A stretch of 63,360 nucleotides of DNA from Sediminibacterium sp. Gen4 (GTDB lineage Bacteria; Bacteroidota; Bacteroidia; Chitinophagales; Chitinophagaceae), in contig JACBFI010000020.1 of the NCBI GenBank assembly GCA_013391385.1, positions 1 through 63,360 of the forward strand, written 5' to 3'. A program made the position numbers and the translations under genes. The notes under the pieces are model-generated. The model had not been told where the DNA came from. It did no database searches and worked only from the letters and a program-made list of their open reading frames with translations. This document shows, piece by piece, positions 34,357-42,480 of this stretch. Each line of letters starts with the position of its first letter. The stretch's first letter is position 1.

Positions 34357-35333
34357 AACGGGAGTCTTTTTTCAAATTCTTTTATTTCCATGGTGAATGT
34401 GATGCCCTTACTCTTATCTCCTTTTCCTTTGAATGTGAATACGAGTTTACCTCCAGCGGTGATCTCTACATTTTCTCCAATTGCGATAAAATCAACTTTC
34501 TCATAACGCTTTAAGAGATTGAACGCTGTTTCTTCGTGAATGATCGTCAGCTTACTATCGGAATTACTCTCAACTTTATTGATAGCAAAATCTTCCAATT
34601 GAAATTCGCTCATGCTGTAATTCGCTATCTTAAACATGAAATATGTGAGTTCACGACTTTTATAGAACTTTTGTAAATAAATACGAACACCGGCACGGAT
34701 GTCTCCGAGTGTTATATTCTGATTCTTGCTTCGCATGGCCGTAAAAAGCTTATCCCTCGGATTCATGAGCTTTGTTGCATTTTTCTCTAGAAAAGATCTG
34801 CTATCATCGGGATCTTCACCCTCAACACCTTCTCCATTAGCGAGGTTGATGAAATGCTTATCAAGCTGGCTCACATTTCCGTCTTTACTCTCAATCTGAT
34901 TATTGACTTTATTCCCCTTTTGTGTGTTATTCTTTGCCGTTGTCCGAATCGTCTTTGAATTATCATTATTTCCTATTCCTCCCAGGTTATATGAATAATA
35001 TGTGCGTGATGGGTCTTCATCATACTTAACGAGGTATTGCACTGTCGTGTCGCTGAATACTGTTAATATGATCTTTCCTGTAAAGGCTTTAACCGCTTTA
35101 ATCTTGATGATATTCGCCGTAGAGTCCATAACCTTGAAATACAGATCCTTATTCCTGGCTTGCTCTAAATTAGAAGTGGCAGATCCTGATATATCCAACT
35201 GGCGAATGATTGCATCCCCCTTAAACTCTATAAGCGTTGTCACTCCTGTACCTACGCGGATTGTATCAAAGTATTGAGAAAACGACAACAGGGGTAGTGT
35301 CAGGATCAATAGTATTATGATGTGTTTCTTCAT
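34353..35333 (-). CDS. traN: Conjugation protein TraN-like (DUF4138)
   Basis: 326 residues: signal peptide 1-19 (LLSFSQ), then the beta-rich N-terminal domain with YFKVMDSTANIIKIKAV and TVQYLVKYDEDPS, a charged linker (130-185), and a C-terminal domain with LTYFMFKIANYSMSEFQLEDFAI and the end KGITFTMEIKEFEKRLPL. This pattern fits TraN of Bacteroidota transfer systems, the VirB9-like periplasmic core component. Gene order traM-traN supports it. Confidence 0.75.
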   Translation of the reverse strand: MKKHIIILLILTLPLLSFSQYFDTIRVGTGVTTLIEFKGDAIIRQLDISGSATSNLEQARNKDLYFKVMDSTANIIKIKAVKAFTGKIILTVFSDTTVQYLVKYDEDPSRTYYSYNLGGIGNNDNSKTIRTTAKNNTQKGNKVNNQIESKDGNVSQLDKHFINLANGEGVEGEDPDDSRSFLEKNATKLMNPRDKLFTAMRSKNQNITLGDIRAGVRIYLQKFYKSRELTYFMFKIANYSMSEFQLEDFAINKVESNSDSKLTIIHEETAFNLLKRYEKVDFIAIGENVEITAGGKLVFTFKGKGDKSKGITFTMEIKEFEKRLPL

Positions 35334-35335
35334 GA

Positions 35336-36463
35336 CTAATAATTTGATTTAATGATGACTTTTTTTCCTCCATCAATGGAAACGCTTACCCTTCCTGATC
35401 CACCCATTACAGCTCTTACCATACCACCGGTTACCTGACCCGTAGCGTTACTTAATAATTGAGCAGCTGCATTCTTCGTTTGATTCAATCCTTGGCTTGC
35501 ATTGCGCTTTAAATCGGCATTGCTGATCGCCATACCTTCGGCTCCATCATCATCGTAGATCTTCCAGTTTATGCGAATAATACGTCCTCCTATATTGATG
35601 GATCTTACGTTTACGTTCATTCTTTGATCCATGAGGTCGGCAAAGCCGGTGATCGTAGTTCCTGCAGGAACAGTAATTCCCTGACCGATATAAGCTGCTT
35701 TGGTTGTCCGGAGGCTAATAGTACCACTACTTGCTACAGTAACTCGTTCAGGAACAATTGCTGGTATATTTATTTCTACCTCTTCAAATCTTTCCTTGCC
35801 AGTGTATGTTTTTGATTCAACTGTTCCTTGACCTGTAGCATTGCGCTCCTGAGTTACAGACGTTTTATTTTTAAAAAAAACTGTATTGAAATCATCTACA
35901 TCATTACCCAAACTTGCGATAGCTTCATTGTATTCATTCTCTATCTTTTCTGCTTCAGTTTGTTTGATGGTCTTAGACGACTTAACGGTAGTGTTATTAC
36001 TGGAGGGCTTGGGGCGGTCGCTTGCAGAACCGCTCCCACGGCCAACTCCAGTGGTTCGCCTGGGGGGTGTGGCGACCGATGAATAACTAAGTTCTTCTTT
36101 CTGTGTTTTTTTTGTACGTTCTGCAATGGCAATACTATCCCTCAACTTGACTTCACGCAGACTATCTTCTCGCTCCTTCTTAGCACGTACATAGGCTTTG
36201 TCCAGGCTATCAGCAATGAATTTTTTTTGCTGATCAGTTGATGTGATCGCATCGATCTGCTGACCCATACTACCCGTAGTAGATCCTGGTCCACCGGTGG
36301 CTGAAACAGTTGATAATTTCTCCCACCCATTGGCGTTATTGGACGATTTACTATTAACCGCAGTTGTATTATCCGGAACTTTTTTATCGTCTGCAAAAAC
36401 ATCCTCTTTCAGCTTACAGCTGAAGAGAAGCGCGACAAAAACTATAGTGTATAAAGATTTCAT
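35336..36463 (-). CDS. traM: Conjugation protein TraM-like, lipoprotein form
   Basis: 375 residues. A lipobox (VALLFSC, Cys near 16) replaces the usual transmembrane anchor. A charged coiled-coil region (about 85-130) and a Ser/Gly-rich linker follow. The C-terminal domain (about 235-375) matches TraM: GTISLRTTKAAYIGQGITVPAGTTITGF, then INIGGRIIRINWKIYDDDGAEGMAI, and the ending VSVSIDGGKKVIIKS. TraM is the VirB10-like core component. The lipoprotein N-terminus would place it in the outer membrane rather than across the inner one. Confidence 0.78.
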   Translation of the reverse strand: MKSLYTIVFVALLFSCKLKEDVFADDKKVPDNTTAVNSKSSNNANGWEKLSTVSATGGPGSTTGSMGQQIDAITSTDQQKKFIADSLDKAYVRAKKEREDSLREVKLRDSIAIAERTKKTQKEELSYSSVATPPRRTTGVGRGSGSASDRPKPSSNNTTVKSSKTIKQTEAEKIENEYNEAIASLGNDVDDFNTVFFKNKTSVTQERNATGQGTVESKTYTGKERFEEVEINIPAIVPERVTVASSGTISLRTTKAAYIGQGITVPAGTTITGFADLMDQRMNVNVRSINIGGRIIRINWKIYDDDGAEGMAISNADLKRNASQGLNQTKNAAAQLLSNATGQVTGGMVRAVMGGSGRVSVSIDGGKKVIIKSNY

Positions 36464-36473
36464 GATTAATTGT

Positions 36474-36752
36474 TTAACGGTACTTGAATGATACGCTAGG
36501 TCTTGCTTCTATCCTGCTCTCGCAGTCAGTAGAGCATACCCATGCTGGTCCACACCTGTAAGCCCCTTCGAGTTCATTGATGGCTTTTTCACACACTGTG
36601 CAGTGTGCATCGTCGCCTATCTCATCCGGATCGGTGATCTCTACGAACTCTGAACTGTATGCCTCAACATCCTGATCTAAGTATTCCTCCAGCGAGTGCT
36701 TGAATTGCTCCAGGTTGCGCATGAGTTCTTCACGGTTATCGGCTTTTCTCAT
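36474..36752 (-). CDS. Small Cys-rich protein
   Basis: 92 residues with four cysteines in CTVC..CG..CSTDC arrangement (about 51-77), probably a zinc ribbon, after an acidic helix. No signal peptide. Its start overlaps the stop of the gene at 36749 by 4 bp and traM follows after 10 bp, so it belongs to the transfer operon. Confidence 0.65.
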   Translation of the reverse strand: MRKADNREELMRNLEQFKHSLEEYLDQDVEAYSSEFVEITDPDEIGDDAHCTVCEKAINELEGAYRCGPAWVCSTDCESRIEARPSVSFKYR

Positions 36753-36991
36753 GAGTTTCCGTTTATTGGTTTCTCACCCCTTCTGTTCTTTACTTCATTT
36801 CGCTCTTTGATCTTACCGGCTGAACGCTTGATGGCACTCATAAGCAGAACAAATAAACCGATGAATACAGCGATGAATAAAGCAATACGCCACCAGGGTA
36901 CTTGATCGATTTTGTCAACGAGTCGGTTAAACATCCCATAGGTGGCGCCCAGGATGAAAACGACTGTTACGATGATGCGGAGTTTGTTCAT
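36749..36991 (-). CDS. Small membrane protein, possible TraL analogue
   Basis: 80 residues with two hydrophobic segments (about 5-22 and 33-52) and a basic tail. In Bacteroidota transfer clusters a short membrane protein, TraL, sits between traK and traM; size, topology and position just before traM fit, but sequence similarity is not clear to me. Confidence 0.55.
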   Translation of the reverse strand: MNKLRIIVTVVFILGATYGMFNRLVDKIDQVPWWRIALFIAVFIGLFVLLMSAIKRSAGKIKERNEVKNRRGEKPINGNS

Positions 36992-37023
36992 TTTATTGTG
37001 GGTTTTTATTCGAGGTTTTTTGT

Positions 37024-37053
37024 TAAAAGAAGCCGGGGTAGAAACCCCAGCCG
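37024..37053 (-). terminator. Hairpin after the tnpB element
   Basis: On the - strand GGGG / CCCC inside a GGCTGGGG...CCCCGGC stem (two pairs interrupted by one mismatch) is followed by TTCTTTT, between the tnpB element and the gene at 36991. Confidence 0.55.
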
Positions 37054-37132
37054 TTATCCATGTTTAAGTAGTAGACTCTTTTGTTTTGTTTTAAATTTTT
37101 ACGACGTTGTTGTCGCCTGTCGATTATCCATT

Positions 37133-37265
37133 GTTGTACTCACCTTGCAATCATCCATCACTTGTTGCACTCACCTTGCAATCATCCGTCAGTAACACCG
37201 AATGTAAAGTTACTTGTCGCCACACTACCGTTGCACTCACCTTGCAATCATCCGTCAGTAACACC
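37133..37265 (-). repeat. 36-bp repeat, two full and one partial copy, at the tnpB right end
   Basis: GTTGCACTCACCTTGCAATC with ATCCGTCAGTAACACC occurs at 37230-37265 (overlapping the tnpB stop) and 37164-37199, exactly alike and 66 bp apart; a partial copy with changes lies at 37133-37160. The copy at the stop spans the predicted end of the omega-RNA and the first guide bases. Confidence 0.9.
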
Positions 37266-38609
37266 CTGTGGGGCTACAATTCTTTTGGTACGAGATTTTC
37301 TTTCTTTATTAGTTGGATAATTTTCAGGTGTACTCGCTTCTTTGCTTACTCTTCCACCAGATTTTTTATTTCTGGTTTTTCTTTCAGCTCCACGAGTGTA
37401 CTCGGTCAACACATCCGAGGCAGCCATACCGGCTGCGAGTATATTCTTGGCTGCGTTTCCATCCCTGTCGTGGGATTCACCGCAGTTATTACATGTCCAT
37501 TTTGTTTTTGAACCAAGAGTTGTATTCTTTACTCCACAATGACTGCAATTCTTGCTACTTGGCTCCCAGCGGCTCACCACAACTACTTTCCTTCCCTTTT
37601 GTGCAGCCTTGTATTCAATCTGTGTACGCAGCATGGCAAGACCACTATTGACAATAACACGATTTAATCCCTGTTTGGCTTTTACATTCTTACCCGGCTC
37701 TTCTACAGTACCTTTTGCCGTTCTGCTCATATTCTTTACCGCGAGATCTTCGATACAGATGGTATCATATTGATTGGTCAGACCGCAGGAGATTTCGTGT
37801 AAAAGATTGGCTCTGATAAAGGACTCTTTTTCTTTTAACCTGGCCAGTCTGATACGGCATTTCTCCTGGCGTTTACTACGCTCTTTTTTATCCCGCTTAC
37901 GATGTTCAGTCTTGCGGCTTAGATGCCTTTGTACCCGGCGTATAAGAGCTTGGATATGCTCCAGTCTTCGTTTCATTCCTTCACTCTTACCCGACTTAAT
38001 TATTCCGGCTAAATCAACTTTATCCTGGCTAACAGAATCATGAATCGTAACCAGGTTACGAACGCCCATATCCACCCCAACAGCTTTTCCGGTGCCGGGT
38101 AACTGATGTTTGGATTCTTCCATTTCCACAATGGCTGAGGCGTAGAATTTTCCTGATGCAGAACGGCTAACTGTGATCCGCTTTACCACACCTTCCAACC
38201 TGCGGTGTATCGAACCCTTAACCAAGCCTACTTTTGGTAGATCAATATGCTGATCATCCGGAACAAAACTGTTCTGTAAGAAGGTGCAACTTTGCTTATC
38301 ATAACGACTCTTGAATTTTGGGAAACCTTTTTTTGTCTTAAAGAAAGCTTTGTAAGCGAGATCTAGACAGGTCATTTCGTAGTTCAGCGTCTGAGCTGCA
38401 AACTCTTTTAACCACTCATTCTCTTTCTTTGCTTCCTGCAACTGTTTCACGAGATCATACTCACTTACGGTTACACCGTGGGCACGGTATGCATAGATCT
38501 TAACCTCCAGTGCAATATTGTAAACATAACGACAGGCAGCAAAATATCGCAGGAAAAGCGCTTCCTGTTCTTTATTCGGATATAAACGATATTTAACTGC
38601 TTTGAGCAT
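37248..38609 (-). CDS. tnpB: RNA-guided nuclease TnpB (IS200/IS605 family)
   Basis: 453 residues, normal length. The three RuvC residues are present: Asp180 in VGVDMGVRNL, Glu287 in ICIEDLAVKN and Asp383 in SHDRDGNAAKNIL. The zinc finger has CSHC (355-358) and CNNC (373-376). Nothing suggests inactivity. TnpB cuts DNA next to a target-adjacent motif with a guide RNA made from its own 3' end; here the last 150 bases of the gene carry the scaffold found as separate copies elsewhere on the plasmid. It lies between traO-like and the small membrane protein gene. Confidence 0.95.
   Translation of the reverse strand: MLKAVKYRLYPNKEQEALFLRYFAACRYVYNIALEVKIYAYRAHGVTVSEYDLVKQLQEAKKENEWLKEFAAQTLNYEMTCLDLAYKAFFKTKKGFPKFKSRYDKQSCTFLQNSFVPDDQHIDLPKVGLVKGSIHRRLEGVVKRITVSRSASGKFYASAIVEMEESKHQLPGTGKAVGVDMGVRNLVTIHDSVSQDKVDLAGIIKSGKSEGMKRRLEHIQALIRRVQRHLSRKTEHRKRDKKERSKRQEKCRIRLARLKEKESFIRANLLHEISCGLTNQYDTICIEDLAVKNMSRTAKGTVEEPGKNVKAKQGLNRVIVNSGLAMLRTQIEYKAAQKGRKVVVVSRWEPSSKNCSHCGVKNTTLGSKTKWTCNNCGESHDRDGNAAKNILAAGMAASDVLTEYTRGAERKTRNKKSGGRVSKEASTPENYPTNKERKSRTKRIVAPQGVTDG
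37256..37419 (-). ncRNA. Omega-RNA embedded in the tnpB 3' end
   Basis: Read on the - strand: hairpin A (CTCGG/CCGAG, 37401-37419), core TCGTGGAGCTGAAA (37382-37395), hairpin B (ACCAGA/TCTGGT, 37356-37376), core AGAGTAAGCAAAGAAGCGA (about 37334-37353) and a 3' GCCCC-ACA-GGG hairpin (37260-37274). The same parts recur at 23222, 41211 and 61120 without tnpB. A location in the 3' coding end and downstream is the known place for omega-RNA. Confidence 0.75.
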
Positions 38610-38615
38610 TGCCTA

Positions 38616-39152
38616 TTATTGATTGTTACCAAAATGAATCCTGATACCGAAATAGAATGAGTAATTGTATTTGCCCAGGGTTTCGTTAAACAGTACCTTT
38701 TGTTCTCCTGCAATAAAAAAACCTAGTGTTGGATCATAGAAATACTCTCCCAACAATTGACCAGAAACACCATAATTCATTCTCTTACTCGTGGGTAAAC
38801 TCTTGTATACAGATGATTCATTCTCCAATTGTATAACACCACCCAAACCTGCCATTACATTGATCTTCTTCTTTGAAGTCATATATGTATTACCGACGAG
38901 GTAATAACGGCCAGTAAGTCCGAGAGAAATACTACTATAGCGGATATCCTTATACCTGGAGAGTTCAAGACCCGCTTCGGTCAGGAATGAGTATTTGGCA
39001 TCATTTGAGTATTCAAGACCGATCTTCACCTGATCACCCGGTGTGCCCGTTCTGCCATAGCTGAAGTTCCAGCTGTGATATGGATCGCCAATTTGCGCCT
39101 GGCTATAGATAGCCAGAAAAGCAGTTAATGCTATGAGTAAATAGTATTTCAT
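38616..39152 (-). CDS. traO: Conjugation protein TraO-like
   Basis: 178 residues: signal peptide 1-19 (AIYSQA), then repeated beta hairpins compatible with an outer-membrane barrel (YRYYLVGNTY, KINVMAGLGGVIQLE, SGQLLGEYFYDPTLGFFIAGEQKVLF, YSFYFGIRIHF). Length, signal and the GLGGV...GEYF pattern fit TraO of Bacteroidota conjugation. Its stop is 6 bp from the tnpB start and the preceding gene overlaps by 4 bp. It is placed before traM rather than after traN, out of the common order. Confidence 0.65.
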   Translation of the reverse strand: MKYYLLIALTAFLAIYSQAQIGDPYHSWNFSYGRTGTPGDQVKIGLEYSNDAKYSFLTEAGLELSRYKDIRYSSISLGLTGRYYLVGNTYMTSKKKINVMAGLGGVIQLENESSVYKSLPTSKRMNYGVSGQLLGEYFYDPTLGFFIAGEQKVLFNETLGKYNYSFYFGIRIHFGNNQ

Positions 39153-39361
39153 AGTATGGTTTTTATAATTTTTTTGTCATCCATTTGATCGAGCAATTCG
39201 ATCAGATTTTTTCGTTCTCCTTTCTCAAATTCCATCACCAATACACCTGCTACACTTCGGATCTGAATACTGCTTTTATCCACTGTTGCAAACGTGGTAC
39301 TCTGTGCTACATGTAATCGCAACTGCTTACGTATCGCCGATATGGTTTGTGGTTTATTCAT
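39149..39361 (-). CDS. Hypothetical protein, 70 residues
   Basis: A small soluble protein with a beta-rich middle (TVDKSSIQIRSVAGVLVMEFE) and helical ends. No family recognised. It overlaps the traO-like start by 4 bp and follows the porV-like gene by 5 bp, so it belongs to the operon. Confidence 0.55.
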   Translation of the reverse strand: MNKPQTISAIRKQLRLHVAQSTTFATVDKSSIQIRSVAGVLVMEFEKGERKNLIELLDQMDDKKIIKTIL

Positions 39362-39366
39362 CGTAA

Positions 39367-40509
39367 TTATTTTTTACCAAACTGAAATTGGAATTGAAGC
39401 GCAAACGTGTTGCGCAAGGGTGAATAGGAAGCGGTCTTACCAACCGGCTGTAAGTATGCTAGGTTAACTGTATAATCGCTTTCCTGATAACCCCAGTTGA
39501 TACCCGCTCCTACTGCTAAATAGGTTCTACCACCTACTGCCGGATTCTCGTAAGCATATCCCGCACGAACGCTAAAGCGTTTCTCAAACATAGCTTCACC
39601 ATAAAGTGTATAGCGCAGTTGTTTGATGTTCTCTCCCATTCCACCCGGTGCATCTGACCAGGTGCTGAATATGTTACTGATTACACTGCGATTTGGATCT
39701 TTACCTGCTATGATCGCACCTGAACTATCCCTGATCGGTAAAGCCGGTACAAGAGGCTTATCAATCTGTAAACCGGCTAACCATGCGAATGACTGCATCG
39801 AGTACTTATCATCATCATAATAGCCGTCAGAGAATGTTGCTCCAAGGCTCAGGTTCATGGGCTGATAAAGTTTGCCATTCAACTTACTTCCAATGTTCTG
39901 CAGTGCAGCACCTACTCTTACTTTCTGGTAAACATCACGCAGGAATATGCTATGCAGATACCCGATATCAAAACCCATTGCAGGGCCACCACTGATGGTA
40001 TTGCTGCTGTTGAGATCGGTAAGTCTTGATTGCTGTAGATATCTCAGGGAAGCACCCAGGTATCCATTGTTGGCCACCTGTAAGCCATAGCTGGCCGTAA
40101 AAGAGAACTCAGATTGTTTGATACTGGTAATATCAGCACCGTATTCATTGCGAAGTGTAATACTCCCGTTGGTGAAATAGTTTATAGCAAATCCCAATGT
40201 ATGCTTATCACTTGCGAGGAATGCGTATTTAAGCCCCATTTTTTTGGCATCCTTACTGATACTTGGGAAATTCATGTACTCAAAAGCAATATTGTGCTGC
40301 GTTACCAATAATGCCAGTCTGGCGGGGTTTCCACTTACAGCACTGATATCTGCATCGAGGGCGGTTGTAGCACCGGCAAAGCCCGCTGCCCTGGCTTCTG
40401 ATGGAAGCTGTAAACTCGGGAAACTGGTCGGTGCTGTTCCCGACGTTTGTGCATTAGTACGACAAATGCAGAACACTGACAGAATGAATATGATGTATAT
40501 CTTTCTCAT
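39367..40509 (-). CDS. PorV-like outer-membrane protein (T9SS shuttle family)
   Basis: 380 residues: signal peptide 1-20, then the PorV/PorQ family start SLQLPSEARAAGFAGATTALDADISAVSGNPARLAL, and alternating beta strands of a 14-strand barrel ending FALQFQFQFGKK. In the type IX system PorV carries cargo by its C-terminal domain from the translocon to the surface protease. A plasmid copy next to two T9SS cargo genes suggests a dedicated shuttle. The pattern also matches PorQ, so the exact subtype is open. Confidence 0.75.
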   Translation of the reverse strand: MRKIYIIFILSVFCICRTNAQTSGTAPTSFPSLQLPSEARAAGFAGATTALDADISAVSGNPARLALLVTQHNIAFEYMNFPSISKDAKKMGLKYAFLASDKHTLGFAINYFTNGSITLRNEYGADITSIKQSEFSFTASYGLQVANNGYLGASLRYLQQSRLTDLNSSNTISGGPAMGFDIGYLHSIFLRDVYQKVRVGAALQNIGSKLNGKLYQPMNLSLGATFSDGYYDDDKYSMQSFAWLAGLQIDKPLVPALPIRDSSGAIIAGKDPNRSVISNIFSTWSDAPGGMGENIKQLRYTLYGEAMFEKRFSVRAGYAYENPAVGGRTYLAVGAGINWGYQESDYTVNLAYLQPVGKTASYSPLRNTFALQFQFQFGKK

Positions 40510-41186
40510 AATACCGTTACTGTTTTAATGGTTTGCATTGATTTTGCTCCGAGATCATCTGTTACCACAACACCAACTGTATGATCTCCTGCATAGAATG
40601 TTGTTTTGATTGTTGGTGTCAAAAGTGTTGTTGCAACACCATCGATATAGAATGTATAACTGATGATCCGGCTCATGGGGCTTTTTGACATCGAGGCATC
40701 GATACTATACTGAGCCTTACCAGGAGAATAATCAGTGGGATTCATCCTAAAATCAGCCACGGGAGGGGTATTGGCGACTACTCTTACCGGTATGGTTTTG
40801 GTGTTGGTTTTTTCCAGTTTATCAATCACTGTAATAGATAATGGGAATACACCTACCTGCTTACTGGCAACGTAGATAACACTTGCCTGATTCAACGGTA
40901 TGGCTTTGGTCATCTTAACGCTATCGTAGAATACTTCCAGGTTACCTGTGCTGTCAATAGCGACAATATGCATACCTGGAGCCATACTGTCTTTCACGGT
41001 TATCCTTAAGAATCCTGCGCCCTGGAAATGATTCATGTAGTCTCGCTCACGGATCTTCAGGCTATCTCGATCCGTTAAGATCACCGGTGGTTGATTTACT
41101 CTCTGCAGAGACTCATATTTATCCGAGCATCCGGTGAGAATAAACACTAAGCAGATAATACTATTTGCGATATACTTTATCCTCAT
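40506..41186 (-). CDS. PKD-domain lipoprotein
   Basis: 226 residues from the ATG at 41186; a longer frame to 41261 would start inside the omega-RNA-like element and is unlikely. Lipobox FILTGC (Cys near 20). The rest has two Ig/PKD-like beta domains, the second with NTPPVADFRMNPTDYSPG and TTFYAGDHTVGVVVTDDLG. Its stop overlaps the porV-like start by 4 bp. Probably an outer-membrane anchored partner of the adhesins. Confidence 0.7.
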   Translation of the reverse strand: MRIKYIANSIICLVFILTGCSDKYESLQRVNQPPVILTDRDSLKIRERDYMNHFQGAGFLRITVKDSMAPGMHIVAIDSTGNLEVFYDSVKMTKAIPLNQASVIYVASKQVGVFPLSITVIDKLEKTNTKTIPVRVVANTPPVADFRMNPTDYSPGKAQYSIDASMSKSPMSRIISYTFYIDGVATTLLTPTIKTTFYAGDHTVGVVVTDDLGAKSMQTIKTVTVL

Positions 41187-41210
41187 TGCTTTTATTTTTT
41201 TATTAATAAT

Positions 41211-41287
41211 CATCGCTTCATCGCCTACTCTTTCACAGTTACCTGCTTTTTTCAGCTCCACGACTGTAATCTGTTAGCACAACCGAT
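41211..41287 (-). ncRNA. Omega-RNA-like element without tnpB, copy 2 (no 3' module)
   Basis: On the - strand: an imperfect hairpin A (41269-41287), core TCGTGGAGCTGAAA (41250-41263), a short hairpin B (CAG/CTG, 41236-41245) and core AGAGTAGGCGATGAAGCGA (about 41213-41231). The 3' hairpin is missing and a gene starts 25 bp later. It begins 27 bp after the stop of the gene at 41314. Confidence 0.6.
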
Positions 41288-41313
41288 GCTGTTTTTTCCT
41301 GTCAGCAACAGTT

Positions 41314-42480
41314 TTATTTTTTATAGACTTTGTCTTCGTAATCAAAAGTTTTAGATTTAATACGAATCGTATAAACCACCCCACCAAAGAGTCGATCACT
41401 TGGTAATTTGATCACCTGATCGCCGCCTGGTAGTGTTATTTGCTCGGCATAGATGATTCGACCGGCCAGATCGTTGACATAGTACATAGCTTTTTCATCC
41501 GGTCCTCTTAAGCTATACTTCAGTCTGAGATCACTCGTGAACGGAATCGGGAATGCAGCCATAGAATAGTTGCGCTGCACGGCTATGCTGTCACTCGGTC
41601 TTGCTGACGGATCTCCGACCACATAAACATGTCCATTGAAAGAATTTGCACAACCAAATGTGTTGGTAATATTTACTTTGAGTGGCATGTAACCGCTATT
41701 CCTCGTATTGTAGAAATGCTCAACAGGATTGAGTTGCGTGTTCGCACTCATTTGATCGCCAAACAACCAATTGTATTTCTTACCAATGGTATCTGTGGTA
41801 ATGAATTTCAGTTTAAGGATCTGTCCGCTCTTAACAGTATCAACCGGATTGATTTCAATAAAACCAAAAGGTCTAGGTACAACCGTTGTCCATACGGTAT
41901 CATAACCCGTACATCCTTTATCGTTACTTTGAATATAATATGGCACTCGACGGATCTCGAATTGATCATTGTATAGTGATTCATTTACTTTATCTATGCC
42001 TGTTTTTGCTTCATTGCGTATGCCTTGAACAACAGGCCTTGACCAGGCGAAACTGGCCGTCTTGACATTACTTTCAGGTACATAATTTAAGGTAGCAGAA
42101 TCGCACACTTGTGCTACCAGTGGCGTAATAAGTCTTGGCGTAGGATTCACCGTCACTTGTAATGTATCAGTATGATCACAGCCACCAGGAAGAGCCATAG
42201 TTATGATATATTTCACCTTTACGGGCAGTGCTGTTGTGTTATTTAAATACTCGTTGATCTCACCTGTATTTCCTGTTGCAGCAGCATTGCGAATACCTGC
42301 TACTTGAGGACGAACCCAACGAATACTAACACCGATTTTTGACTTAACAGAGGGCTTAATTGTATAACTAAACAGACTCATATCACAGACATCTGCAACT
42401 GTCTTAGTTCGCGGTGCTTTTTGACCCATAGCAACATGGGTTAGTAACATAACTATGAGAATAGATGTTAGCTTTTTCAT
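41314..42480 (-). CDS. T9SS-sorted protein with PKD-like modules
   Basis: 388 residues from the ATG at 42480, chosen because it begins a signal peptide (KKLTSILIVMLLTHVAMGQ); the frame opens upstream but the extra residues do not look secretory. Two modules related to the last repeats of the giant adhesin, a PKD domain (NWLFGDQMSANTQLNPVEHFYN) and a type A T9SS sorting domain at the end (AAFPIPFTSDLRLKYSL...YTIRIKSKTFDYEDKVYK). Its ATG overlaps the TGA of the giant gene (ATGA). Confidence 0.78.
   Translation of the reverse strand: MKKLTSILIVMLLTHVAMGQKAPRTKTVADVCDMSLFSYTIKPSVKSKIGVSIRWVRPQVAGIRNAAATGNTGEINEYLNNTTALPVKVKYIITMALPGGCDHTDTLQVTVNPTPRLITPLVAQVCDSATLNYVPESNVKTASFAWSRPVVQGIRNEAKTGIDKVNESLYNDQFEIRRVPYYIQSNDKGCTGYDTVWTTVVPRPFGFIEINPVDTVKSGQILKLKFITTDTIGKKYNWLFGDQMSANTQLNPVEHFYNTRNSGYMPLKVNITNTFGCANSFNGHVYVVGDPSARPSDSIAVQRNYSMAAFPIPFTSDLRLKYSLRGPDEKAMYYVNDLAGRIIYAEQITLPGGDQVIKLPSDRLFGGVVYTIRIKSKTFDYEDKVYKK

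Larger units (their letters stand above)
37133..38615 (-). mobile_element. IS1341-type element: tnpB without tnpA
   Basis: An intact tnpB is inserted 6 bp after the traO-like stop and interrupts the transfer operon. No Y1 transposase gene is present, so it cannot move by itself unless helped. The right end is marked by the repeated 36-bp block; the left end cannot be fixed. Confidence 0.65.

Noticed and set aside
37133-37265. CRISPR array from the 36-bp repeats
   Set aside because: Only two full copies, uneven spacing (66 and 31 bp), no cas genes, and the repeat overlaps the tnpB stop; it is better explained as the repeated end of the tnpB element.
37248-38609. tnpB as a nuclease-dead regulator (TldR-type)
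   Set aside because: All three RuvC acidic residues and the zinc-finger cysteines are present, so there is no reason to call it inactive.
41187-41261. Upstream extension of the PKD lipoprotein gene
   Set aside because: The extra codons lie in the omega-RNA-like element and precede a proper lipoprotein signal at 41186.
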